From assembly GCA_004352715.1 (NCBI GenBank), contig SCFE01000025.1:1892710-1956709 (forward strand): a stretch of 64,000 nt of DNA, read 5' to 3'. The stretch's first letter is position 1. The number at the start of each line of letters is the position of its first letter. Under the pieces are notes generated by a model, which searched no databases, had not been told where the DNA came from, and was given only the letters and a program-made list of their open reading frames with translations. The position numbers and the translations under genes are program-made. Shown here piece by piece: positions 34,717 through 46,539 of the stretch. This DNA comes from Hofstenia miamia (lineage: Eukaryota > Xenacoelomorpha > Acoela).

Positions 34717-35091
34717 NNNNNNNNNNNNNNNNNNNNNNNNNNNNNNNNNNNNNNNNNNNNNNNNNNNNNNNNNNNNNNNNNNNNNNNNNNNNNNNNNNNN
34801 NNNNNNNNNNNNNNNNNNNNNNNNNNNNNNNNNNNNNNNNNNNNNNNNNNNNNNNNNNNNNNNNNNNNNNNNNNNNNNNNNNNNNNNNNNNNNNNNNNNN
34901 NNNNNNNNNNNNNNNNNNNNNNNNNNNNNNNNNNNNNNNNNNNNNNNNNNNNNNNNNNNNNNNNNNNNNNNNNNNNNNNNNNNNNNNNNNNNNNNNNNNN
35001 NNNNNNNNNNNNNNNNNNNNNNNNNNNNNNNNNNNNNNNNNNNNNNNNNNNNNNNNNNNNNNNNNTATATATATATATATATATATATATA
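34717..35091. other. Assembly gap running into a (TA)n tract
   Basis: Ns at 34717-35065 and a TA run at 35066-35091. Long frames across it are artefacts. Confidence 0.9.
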
Positions 35092-35279
35092 CATAAATGC
35101 ATTTAAAGCATTGAAGAAAAGTAGACTATGTCATGTTCTTTCTTCATATTCAAGGATGTTAGCTTCCACAGTAATACGGCCATTATGCTTGATTCAAAAT
35201 CTATTCTAAACTTTCTAAATGCATTCTGTAATATGCGTTTCCTTTAATTCTTTTTGCTGTATCTTCTGACAATTTTTTT

Positions 35280-35588
35280 ATGATATTTTGTGGTAGTCAT
35301 AATGATAAAACCAAAAAATCTAAAAACCTCATCCCACAACTAATTAGCTGTGATCAAGCATCCCACAGTTCATTTATTCGTTCTTACCCTTTCATATATT
35401 TCAAAGTTATCCAACATCATTTCAACTCAATAGTGTGGTCTGTATCTATGATGGCCGTAATACAACAATATCGTTTTCCTGTGTTGGTAGCAACAGTTGT
35501 AAGGTTTTGTTCATTATTTAGATTACATGGTGCATTAACCATGGCGAGGGTAGCTATTATGCTTGTAGGCTTTCCTTCGATTTGTTAG
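35280..35588 (+). CDS. Unrecognised 102-codon open frame, membrane-like
   Basis: I do not recognise this frame firmly. It is less AT-biased than its surroundings. It has a hydrophobic stretch (FIYFKVIQHHFNSIVWSVSM) followed by VLVATVVRFCSLF and ALTMARVAIMLVGFPSIC. The spacing and the C-x-L ... ARVAI pattern loosely recall helices 3 and 4 of peptide-type G-protein-coupled receptors, but the DRY-like motif is absent, so this would be a damaged fragment at best. No promoter or splice sites were defined. It may be a chance frame. Confidence 0.2.
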   Translation: MIFCGSHNDKTKKSKNLIPQLISCDQASHSSFIRSYPFIYFKVIQHHFNSIVWSVSMMAVIQQYRFPVLVATVVRFCSLFRLHGALTMARVAIMLVGFPSIC

Positions 35589-35591
35589 TTC

Positions 35592-38500
35592 ATTTTCAAT
35601 GACTATACGACAAACATAATTGTCTTATCTTTCAATCAGTAGTTTTGGTTTGCTATTTTCTATCATAGTCTTTACTCCTTCATCAGAAACCTTTCAACAG
35701 TGCGTATGCTCATTTTCCCTGACATTATTTTTAAATGCTATACAGCTAGGAATTCCTGTTATACGAAAAAATGAAGTCCATGCTTAGCTACTGTACGTGT
35801 TCTTTCATGAGATTAATTCAATAAAACTTGAATTTCAAACCCGATTAGATTCACAAACTGCTACAACTCTTTTTGAAAATTTAATTTTATAAATTCATTT
35901 TGCTGAAAATTATTTGTAACCATAAATTTATTAGAAATATATTTCTTTCAAAGAGGCCTAATAATGCACAATGTTGAATAAGACAATACCTTGCGCACCT
36001 CTTTTAAACAATTTGAAGTATCTCAGTACAATATATGCATTCCCACAAAGTATTAAATAACTATAATGGAAGTTCCATGTGAGATGTTGTGTAAGACAGT
36101 TTATCAGTGTACTTTATATATCAGGCTGATTGTGATACTAAAAATATGTCCCCACAGGTTGTTCACTTTTCAAAATGAATTCGTAAGCAATTGGAATTAA
36201 AATTGAAACTCACTTCAATTGAGGTATAGTCTAGACAAGTCTAGTCAGGTACTTTACAATTATATTATATCTCAAATCATATTTTTTAAATCGTCAATAT
36301 TCATAGAGTTTACATCACTGTACTGTAAATCCAAACATTGCCTCGTAATCGTTAAAGTCACAAGTCATCACCTGTAGTGCGAAGAAAAGTTTGTTGTTAA
36401 ATATTTATTCAATTTGAAAAAAAATATTAGAAAACTAATGCATAGTTTTATTTGAATAAATAAGAAAAATATTAAACTTGTTGTTATATTCTACTTTGTT
36501 TCTTTAGGTAGAGAAGAGAAGCACCTCATTATGCATGATAATGCTAACATACATATTTCTCTTAATGTACATGCAAATGTTTAGAATCAGGAGTAATAAA
36601 ATACTACATAAAAATCCAAATGGAGGATATTTAGTTTTATTTCTAATAGTATCAAGTGGTGTTGCCTCTCAGATGCTAATGTTTATTAGTTTAAATATAT
36701 ATATATATATTCAAACTTAAATATACGTGTAATTTAGATACAAGATTGACCAGTTTTTGTGTATTGCATCACATTTATAAATGATTACCTAAAGAAGATG
36801 TAATAGTTCAAATATAGATAAGTGATTCACGTCGAAATTTATTCACCTCTATTTAGCTTTTAAAGTTAAATCGCGATTTAGTAATGCTAATTAGCTGGAC
36901 GTTTGATGTGGTGCTCATATATTGCAGAAGAGTTTAGAATCTGATTAAACCCATTGTCTAAATAATTAATATCACGTTAGGTCTTACACTACAGACAAAG
37001 ATTGCAAAGCAAAATCTATTTTACCAAATCACCAAAGAATTCCCAAACAGTTCAAAGCTGTAGTTAAATTTGTGAATGTAAATTATTGGAATAAGTCGCA
37101 CGCCAATGAAATATTTCCTCCACTCTTATTTGTTGGCTTTCTTTTTTATAACTTTCTCTTAATTTGTCTTTCTATCTTCGGGTGAGTTGTTTTTTTTAAA
37201 TTTAATAGTTGTTGGCTATTGTACCAATTGATTTGTGAGATCGAAATTAAGCGCACATCCCGGCACAGAAGGGAGGAGACTTGGTTGAATGTCTACACAT
37301 TAGGCTTTTAAAATTGATTTTTTTGTAAATAAAATTAGAAAATATTAAGAACTAAGTTATGAGAGATGACTATTTTTATAATACTGCTATATAGTTTCTG
37401 GGGGTATAGCACTAAGCTTTATCGCGCTTAAAATGCACTTTCAAAAAAACACATGCATCTGTGTTCATACCAAATTTTTAAACCCTGCTTTGTGTAGAAA
37501 TTTATAATCAGACTTATGCAAATAGATACATGTATACTATTAAATGGAGCAGTCAAGATGTTCTTTATAAAACCAATTTGCTTTATAACATATACAGATA
37601 ACGTAAGCCAAAATTGAAAATTGAATACATATTGATGCACATTAGTCGAGCTGGGCTTAGTAATTGGAATGAAAATTGCCAAAATTTTAAAGATTATTTA
37701 CTATTACACTTAAAATGTTACTTTTGTAAAGGATACTTTTCTAAAATTCACTTTATAATGAAAATGTCAGTGTAGTTTTTATTATAAATTTCAGAAATAC
37801 TCAACTTTGGCTTTTAAAATTGAAAAATTAAGGATTTTTTATTGTAAGGATCATAAAATGGTCGAATTGCTAATAGTTTAAATGGGCCTGCTTTGGGTCT
37901 AAATTTTTGGCACATGTCCATTTCCTATGCATGTTCCAATGTAAATCTTAGTGCACATCAAATTCATGCTAACTTTAAGTGGCACTTTTTAACATAAATT
38001 TATGTCACATTTTCATTAGCCCTAATTCTAATCGGAAATTTTCAAAATCTGTGTAGTTTCCTAAAAAGACTTTAGACGCCTACAACTCACGAACTAATTA
38101 AGAGATTTGAAATCTGAAAACACAAGGTCGAGAATTGTCTACTATTTCTTTTTCGTCTGACTTTGCGCACAGCGCTCACACAGCTTTCTTCAAAAGGGTA
38201 GCTGTTGTTTTCATGGGCATTATACCACCCATCATTACATGCCAGCCACAAACCCATAGATGTGTACATATAAAATAGTTTCAATGCTTCTTAAAAGGTG
38301 TGGATAAAATTGTTCAAAAATGTGGACAAAATGGTTTGTTACTTAAAGATAATGCTACATTTCAGTGATATGCAAATACATCCCGCTTTCTTGTTATCAT
38401 AAAAAATTATTTTTCACAAATATGATGCTTCTTAAGTTAATAAATGTCTGTATCTTTTTTCATTTTCACATAAAATTGGTAAGAAATATTCACGTTCATA

Positions 38501-41500
38501 CTTAAATTCTGGTCTTCTCTCACTTAGGTTTACATTTTACGTTATGATCCTAATCATCATCATTATTCACAAATTTATCAAAAATTTTCTCGAAATATTT
38601 TGGACATATATATTTAGGAAGCGGGAGCAATTTAGAATTTTTGAGATAGTAACACAGCTGAGATAATTATTCCGTAATTAGTTTAGTTCTGCTCGAATGA
38701 AGTAAGTCAATCAATTCTGAAAATCGATACTAGGTAAGCTGATACCTTTCTGATAGAATACTTTGACTTTTGGGCGTAGCATTTAACTAGAAAGATCTAT
38801 CTTTTAAGTTTAAAACGAGATAATTTCACAGTACATTATTAAATGATAAATGTGCCTTTAGCAAGAGAGAGAGAGAGAGGGGGAGAAAAATTAATAATAA
38901 AAATATAATAACACACTAAAACAATTTTAGAATCTCAACTTTAAGTACTGTGAATCTGAATTTACTCAAAAATGGACAAAAATGTATTATTTTTTGAATC
39001 CTTAAATGCTATTAACTAAAAGCATTGCCATCAATGTACAAAGTTGCTAAGGATACATAGATATAGTGAATATTTGGTGATAATGATAATTGTCTTTAGC
39101 AGAAATAAGCTTAGCTTATGGCTTTAAAAATAACTTTTCCATAGCAGAAGTTGTAGTAAATTATTCGTTGCAATTTATTATTTGGGAATTTGTTTCCGTG
39201 ATAACCATTATCACAATAGCGTTTTAAAATGGTATTTTATTAATTTGAATTGCATCCTTAGTAAAGGCCAAAAAATCTTTCTTAGTGATAGCCAATTCAG
39301 ACTTGGTCAGGCGAGGGTTCTGCAAACCAACATTTTGCTGACTCCTTTCCCATTTAGTACCCGTCCACCCCGTGCCAAACCCATGACATATTCACTTCGC
39401 AACCACTCATGTGCATGTGGTCCCTTCACATAGTTTATATTTGAGCAAATTTGCAAAAATATGAGAAATATTCCTTAAATTATTCACCTTAGTTACTTCC
39501 ACTTAGTCCAAGTGCCAAGTTAGTCTAAGTAACACTGAACTATTTATGCCCTAGTTCCTGTTACTGGAATCAGAAAATTTCACGGGATTGGATGTTTCCG
39601 CAGAAGCCTAGGACAGGCAATCTGCAGCATCGCATTGAAATGGGAGGTGATTTTTCACCCACTTATTAGCAAAGTAATGCACTAATGGATCTCTATTTTT
39701 GTGCTTTAGTATGAGCATGATGCTTAAAGTAGAAGTAAGCAGTGATTTTTATTTTTTGAAAAACGTATGCAGCTTACATTTGGAAAAGTAAATGTTTTCA
39801 CATTTATATTTAAAAATAATTCTTATTGATAAATAAATAATTCAGAAATCAATTAAAAGTAGGTCAGTGTTGAAACCATATTAGGCACTTAAGAATGTTG
39901 AGGTTTCATTCGCCTCCTATTTCCTTTGCTTGCTGCAGATGGCCTAGCTGTGATTTAAGCATAGCTACCAAAATTCATGATAAACATAAAATTATCAATA
40001 AACAATTTTGTGCTACGGTTCGTTGAATTTATCTATTATCCGTGATCCACAGCATAAATAACAAATATCAACAGGGTGATAAGCGTACCCATGATAACTC
40101 GTTAATATAATATAGATTTTGTTTTGAACATTGTTCTTTTATCTAGTTCCATGTGTAGTGTGTTATTAGCACATGATTAGCTCTTTTAAATGATATATTT
40201 AGAAAGACGTTTAAGGAAGACTTATTTGAATTGATCATTTTTATTAAACTTTTCATATCTTTTGCTTTATACAAACCATGATTTTTTAAACTTAGAGGAT
40301 TTCCTCCCGTAAAAAGTTAAGACATTCACTTCTTCAAGAAGGCATTGATCTGTATATTAGAAGGATTGCTCAATTTTCCTACTGATCTTATCTCCATCCG
40401 GATAGAATAAAAGATATTTCTTGTAAATATGATTTTATGTTCTATTTATACTTTAACCTTAAACAGCATGGGCATTTTGGTAAAACGTTCATGGTCCTAT
40501 AAAACCTTTTTAAGTGCATATAGCTCAAAAGCTATTAAAACTCTATACTCAATCTGAAAGCACTACGTGATAGAGGAGAGTCTCCTCTTTTTTTCGCTCT
40601 AAAACCACGACCCGACTCTGTTCCATCTAGGTCCCGTGATCTCCGACTTTGCACATATCAAGAAACAGTCAAAGTTCTTTGTTGCTTTCATTGGCTCAAA
40701 GCCTTATAAATACCTGAAAATTAGGTATGGAGAAAATTTAAGTCTTTTTCCAAAATTTGAAATTTTCAAAGAAAACTTTTCACCAACCACAGCCACAGCA
40801 ATGCGCTTTAGTAGAAATTTTCAACATTGTATTAAAGTATGTTCTAGTGTTTTGCATTTTTAGAGTTAACGCTGCCCTTGCCCTCTCGTTTATCTTCCAA
40901 TGCCCGGTGCCGGGTGTTTCCAAATAGACTTACCCATACTACAAGATTTTCAAATTTGTTAATAGGCTTGGAGAAAATTCTTTGTAAATGTCGAAAAACG
41001 GTTTCCCTTAAAACGGATGCCAGGCTGTTTGAGGTTAATTGTTTCCTAAGGAATAATTGCTATAATGAATGCTTGAAATATCTTACCAACTGGCTTTTTA
41101 GCACTAGAATGACAGGTATTCCATAATAATATATTGAAAAAACACTCTCAATTTCAAATTTTCTCAAAAAATATCAAAAATTTTCAAATATATTATTCAA
41201 TGGGATGATTATTATATTTATGAAGGTCAAAACAAAAAATCGCGTAGCTGCGGTATGAGGTATTAAAAATAATGTTTAGTATTGAGGAAAACATCCCATG
41301 TGCATAATTTTAGTGTTGATTTTATAAATAATTTTCTCTAATGAGCTTCATTTTTCATATATATAGCCAATATTAACCTTGGAATTTGAAATTAACTTGA
41401 AGGTTCATTCATTCTATCAACAACACAATTTTCTCAGTTAATTTCAAAGGTCCAATTGGCCAAAATTTAAAATTATTAGATAATATTATATTCACCCATC

Positions 41501-41635
41501 TGTAACTACTAACATTTGTGTGTTAACGAACGCAAATCGTGATTTGGAGTGTATAATTGAAGTTATTCGGATAAATACTTAGGTTCGTGGATGTAAATTA
41601 TTCTATGGATAAGATCTTATAATCAATTCTCTCTT
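35592..41635. other. AT-rich stretch with no supported gene
   Basis: Contains a short TA run (36694-36710) and a GA run (38862-38880). Frames up to 84 codons have no recognisable motif. Confidence 0.5.
38862..38880. repeat. (GA)n short tract
   Basis: About nine GA units followed by a G-run. Confidence 0.8.
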
Positions 41636-41850
41636 TTATTGGTAAAATGTTTGCTTTTTCAGCAATGCTAGTGCAGAACACTTCCTAAGTTTTCGGAAAA
41701 TTACCTTTGCTGCAAAATTAAGTATGGACTGTAAGCGTTTATGTAAATTAGTTCTATAACCGTTTAAGAGGGCGTTTCCATAATCCAGAGGTAGCACTGC
41801 AATAGGTTTAACTTGAGTAGCTGTTGATGCAACAGTTAAGCAATGTCGGA
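41636..41850 (-). pseudogene. LINE reverse transcriptase C-terminal relic
   Basis: The minus strand reads LPLDYGNALLNGYRTNLHKR followed by LQSILNFAAKVIF. This is the common block after the reverse-transcriptase thumb (LDYGN-x-LL-x-G ... RLQ-x-I-x-N-x-AA-x-x-I) in CR1/Jockey-type LINEs. The upstream part merges into an inverted repeat at 41851, and neither the catalytic palm nor a tail is present. Confidence 0.65.
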
Positions 41851-41997
41851 TCACCATGCTTGAATTGCATGGTATTTTACATGCTACCAAGTTTGTAAAG
41901 GAAGTTGTTTTGCATTTCGTTTAAAATATTTTTATCACTAAGTTGAACTTAACAAAATTTCACATCTAACTTGTATTTATACACACAAAACATTGGC
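41851..41997 (-). repeat. Inverted repeat, left arm (partner 43692-43834)
   Basis: About 145 bp, roughly 90% identical by eye to the reverse complement of 43692-43834. Both arms can be read as TTSF(A/T)NLVA(F/C)KIPCN and then SSMV, so they may be copies of a protein-coding piece of a mobile element. Confidence 0.75.
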
Positions 41998-43598
41998 AAC
42001 ATCTATTGTAGACAACAAAAACTCTTACACTAATTGCGAAGTTGCTATGTACATGTATAATAGTAATAATAATACTTTAGAAATAACAAGGACTTTCACA
42101 GTCTATGGAAATAATTATCTTTAACCCTAATTTACAATCTTCCTTTGAATATAACAACAATATTAATGTACTTTCTTCTTCCTTTCATAATTTTTGTCGA
42201 TTGGGTTATTTTGAATGAGCAAGCAATTAACGTATGAGTAGAATTAGGTCTAGTTGCCGTAATTTTAATCTCCGATATTTTTGTCCACTTTGATACAGTC
42301 GTTTATACCAAATCTAGTACAAGTATTATTTTCATTAAATATTTCAATTTCACTCCATGTTTTCAATAGTAATTGTTTTTTTGGAGGAATTGGGACAATT
42401 TTTAGAATTCCGATGTTTCGATGGGATCTCCAGGAAATCCTGAAGCTTTCCAAAAATAACCTTCTCAAATTTCTGTCACAATCAAGCCTAGTGCTATGTT
42501 AAATTTGCTGATTTCATCTTTCATTGATTTATTTTAACTAATATGCAGCCATGAAATAGAAAGGCATATATTTACATAGGAAATTAAAATGGTTATTGAA
42601 TGTTTACACTCAGACTTCTGACTTTCATGCAGCAAAATGTTGCCCCTTTGCGTATTTGTACATTGTTGATTATAAAAATCGAAATCTCTTGGTTACATTA
42701 TACATCACTGTTGACGAATTTTGTTATATTTCATGGAGCACTCCGAAATATATTACCTCTAAGTCGAGGTCATATCAGAAGTTGAGGTGATGCATTTGCT
42801 TGCCAATATATCAAAATTGAGAACTTCCAAAAACAAATTAGCTTTATTGGTTTTTATCATGCACTTTTCTACAATTCATTGCAAATTTGTATAAACTACT
42901 AGACATTTTCTACAATTACTGGAAAGTTGTTTTATATAATGGAAATATTTATTTCATTAATTTCAAATGTATTTTTCTGTTGCTTAAGACTTAATAAATG
43001 CAATTACTTAAAGAGTAACAATATAATGGCGAAATTACATCTGTTATACTAAGTGCAATATTTATTATTATATTTAGAAATTTTTTGCAAACTTTCTTTT
43101 AACTCTCAAAGAATGAATTTAAGTACATGTATATCACTCACATTGGTTAATTTCCTTAATATTAATGTAACTAATCACTACATTAATTTAAATGAATAAT
43201 TTGGATTTTACAAGGTTTCTTAAACATTTTATATTTATCGAATTGAATGAGTACTAAGGCAAAATTTTTCTTAAAATTTAGTAAAGAAATAAGTTTTGCA
43301 TAAAAATAGAGACACTTGGATTGCTCTCCTTGATAGTTTCTGCGATTTTGATTAACTTCTCATGAAATAATTCATTTTTAAAATACGTATCAAATATATT
43401 TGTTATTTCGATTTTCGAGATCTATTAATTTGCATATGAAAATTATCGAAAGTTTTGTTTAAATTATTGAAAATATTTGCCGGCGAAAACATTTCATTCA
43501 TTGAGATTCAATCTAAGATGCCTTTTACATTTAAATTGAAATTTATAAATTTTCGTGAAATGCAGGACTCGTACTTAAATAATTTTTAAGTGTCATCC
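41998..43598. other. AT-rich stretch between inverted-repeat arms, no supported gene
   Basis: Frames of 60-73 codons only. I see no transposase motif. Confidence 0.5.
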
Positions 43599-43671
43599 TT
43601 TGCCATGCCATGCCGTGTCATTCCGTGCCGTGCTCGTGACCTCCTTCGTCCTTTCGTGCTGTGCTAGTGCC
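43599..43671. repeat. Degenerate (CCRTG)n-type simple repeat
   Basis: Variants of GCCATG, GCCGTG, TCCGTG and GCTCGTG follow each other for about 70 bp, unusually GC-rich for this window. Confidence 0.55.
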
Positions 43672-43691
43672 GAAAAATCAAGGCATGCTTT

Positions 43692-43834
43692 CAACATTGT
43701 GTGTATAAATACAAGTCAAATGTAAAATTTAGTTAAGTTCAACTTAGTAATAAAAATATTTTAAATGAAATTCAAAACAACTTCCTTTGCAAACCTGGTA
43801 GCATTTAAAATACCGTGCAATTCAAGCATGGTGA
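43692..43834 (+). repeat. Inverted repeat, right arm (partner 41851-41997)
   Basis: Reverse-complement match to the left arm, from CATTGTGTGTATAAATACAA to CAAGCATGGTGA. The reading frame on the plus strand continues open past the arm for about 20 codons. Confidence 0.75.
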
Positions 43835-43844
43835 TGACTTATTC

Positions 43845-44585
43845 TGCCAATGTGCTGGGCGTGTTGCCTACAAGCATTTTACCTATCCACGTGATCTTAT
43901 CTTAATAAATAAATATTGTTATTCGCGTAATTTTTACTATTCTTTGCAAGCTGAATATAGAACAATAAATGTCTACTAAACTTACTTTGATAAATTGAGA
44001 AGCATTAATCAAAGATATTACTAGTCTAGTGTATTTAATGATCAATTCATTAACGTAGAAAGGCATCTGGGAATTTCATGCTATTGAATCTTCAGAAATC
44101 TAAAGACAACATTCCTTAAAATAAATTTTCATTCCGATTTGTGATTGTATTCGAAAGTTTCAATCTTCGAAAGTGCTAGAATTCAATAAATCAAAATCTG
44201 CAAAATCCCTCATTGTGCTTTAGCACTAGAACAGTGAGCACTCCTTGACAATATTTTTATATCTGATGTTTCAATGCAAAAATTATTGAATAGAAACAAA
44301 AATTTCTACTAACAGCAAATTCAATGAGATTATCAACATAATTGGGAGTATATGTACCTGCTAGTGTTTTTGCTGAGTGAATAATGAAATAATAATGAAA
44401 GGTTTATAGGTCATTATCGCATTTCTAGTGTTAAACATTCTGCAACATGTATTTTTCATCCTTTATTTCATGTTAACCACTACATAAAATTACATACCTA
44501 TTTATCAATGTTAATAATAGCTGATGTTACTCACATATATACAAGGGATAATCCACTATGTTTCAACTATCTTCCATATACTTAT
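43845..44585. other. AT-rich stretch with no supported gene
   Basis: Nothing recognisable. Confidence 0.5.
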
Positions 44586-44589
44586 ATAT

Positions 44590-45324
44590 TATTTCAGATC
44601 TTGCAAAAAGTTTTGAAAATATTATTTTTGAGTAAATAACAAATCTGTTGTATCATATTCTCAATTCGCTTTTCGTAAAGGTCACTCCATCTCAGATGCT
44701 TTAATCTACGTTACCGAAAAATGGAGAGCTTATCTGGATAAAAGAAACTTTGTCACTACTGTTCCTTCGATTTGTCCAAAGCGTTTGATTCAATTGACAT
44801 AATATTCACCTTGTGAAACTGTAATACCTTGGCTTCAGAAGAATTTTCAATAAAATAGTTTAAATTTTTCGTGAACCAACAATTATCAAATTGAAAACAT
44901 CAATTATCTTGGAGTAAAGTTCGATAGTAACTTTAACCAGTCAAATTGAATTAAAATGACAATTTTGAAAAGCCTAAATGGCATTGATTTTGGTACGTTC
45001 TTTAGTACTTTATTCTTATATTATAATATAAGCAACACATTAGTAACTATATTGATGCACAAATTAAATAGGCAACATAATTGTGTGGTATTAACTAAGG
45101 GCTTCGAATGATAAAGATTCATACTTGATTAATGATACACCATATTTCATAAGAGATTTCAATAATATAATTTTGGGATATCTCAAACCAGAGCTTGCTC
45201 TAGAAGTAAATTTCAATTCCCGCAATGTGCGAGTTCCCCATTTCATTCCAGAATACCAAAACTCAAAATGTGAAATTTTGAATTTTTTTCTTAAGAATTC
45301 ATTTTTAACGAGATCAACAATTTA
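44590..45324 (+). pseudogene. LINE reverse transcriptase relic
   Basis: The plus strand contains SQFAFRKGHSISDALIYVTE, then after a frame change DLSKAFDSID (the first catalytic aspartate block). Then a large piece is missing, followed by IENINYLGVKFDSNFNQ (the post-palm block) and, near 45230, VPHFIPEYQNSKCEIL, which may be part of the C-terminal tail. The FADD block is not visible. Many stops are present. The orientation is opposite to most LINE pieces in the window. Confidence 0.7.
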
Positions 45325-45329
45325 AAGGT

Positions 45330-46537
45330 AAAATCAATTATTATCTTCGTTAACAAAATATTCTGAAGATTAATTAGTACTAATCTGTGTTCTTTATACA
45401 TATTTGCATTGTTTTGTTTTTTGTGGCTTATGTTTTTTGACACACTAAGTGAAAAATTAACTGCTTTGGTTAAGGTGCAGTTTTATGCTAACGTACTAAA
45501 TCTTGTATGAAATTCTGTTGCATAAATAAGGCAGCAATGTTAAAATCAATTTATTATAGTTATTACTATATCTATAGTTGATTTTTTCAAAATATGATCA
45601 AATTGATCTAGTTAATTTATGTCAATCACGCAACTGAAGTGCAAACATTTTATTATAAAATTTAATTAAACAGTGCCACTCTAAAAATTAATAATAAATG
45701 CAAATTTCATGAATTCTGAGAAACAGCTAATAAATTATCACTTCGTCACAGGTGGCTTCATTTGAAATATTTGAAGCAGATAAATTTTTAGCAAGGGCTT
45801 TTTTGATTTTAATCTTATTCTCCCAAAATCTATAATTCATTCGTTGCCAAATTGCAAAATTCTTGTTGCAAGAATAAAAAGTCTTGTTCTTCTTGACAAG
45901 CTCAAAGAAAGCAAATGTATGAAATAGCAATGGTTTTTAATTTTTACTATTGCAATTTTTTTCAAAATATCATAGATTTTTTCGTAAACTTTATTATTAT
46001 AATTATAAAATCTACTAAATATTGTTATCATGTTGTTCACAGTGTAACAGTGGAAATCAAGATTTTTTCAAATTCCATAAACACCCTAAAAAAATTCACC
46101 ACTACGAAGAAGGGAAAATGTTTTCAAATCTATTTTAGAGAAAATTTTTCTCATCAAAGCAATTTTTAGATTCAATTTGTTCAAATTATTTATAATTTTT
46201 AAATCTCAATATATAACAGCTGAAAACCTTAAGTGTATTTTCTAACAACATTGTTGATGATATTTGTCTTTGAAATGTTCACGCATTCTTACAAAAGAAA
46301 AAGAATTATTCTTTGAGATTAAATGAAATTTTTTTTCCTAATGAAGTACAGTACTGGAGATATGTATTTGACAACCTTCCTATTTTGAATAAATAATGAA
46401 CATTCATTGGATAGAGTATGCCTAAAATTATGACTAAGTGTTACTTTGATAAAGAATGGAAAATGTGTATGTCTAATACCATAAAATATGTAGAATAACA
46501 ATTGGCTATTAATTTTTAATCAAAATTTTGAAAATTG
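45330..46537. other. AT-rich stretch with no supported gene
   Basis: Short lysine- and phenylalanine-rich chance frames only. Confidence 0.5.
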
Positions 46538-46539
46538 TA

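Noticed and set aside
34540-35209. Long frames on both strands through 34717-35065
   Set aside because: Assembly gap. The readable ends are IYIYIY from TA repeats.
37240-37295. Patch recalling a 5S rRNA-like promoter (AATTAAGCGCACATCCCGGC)
   Set aside because: Order and spacing do not match the internal control region, and no A/B boxes or full RNA fold could be defended.
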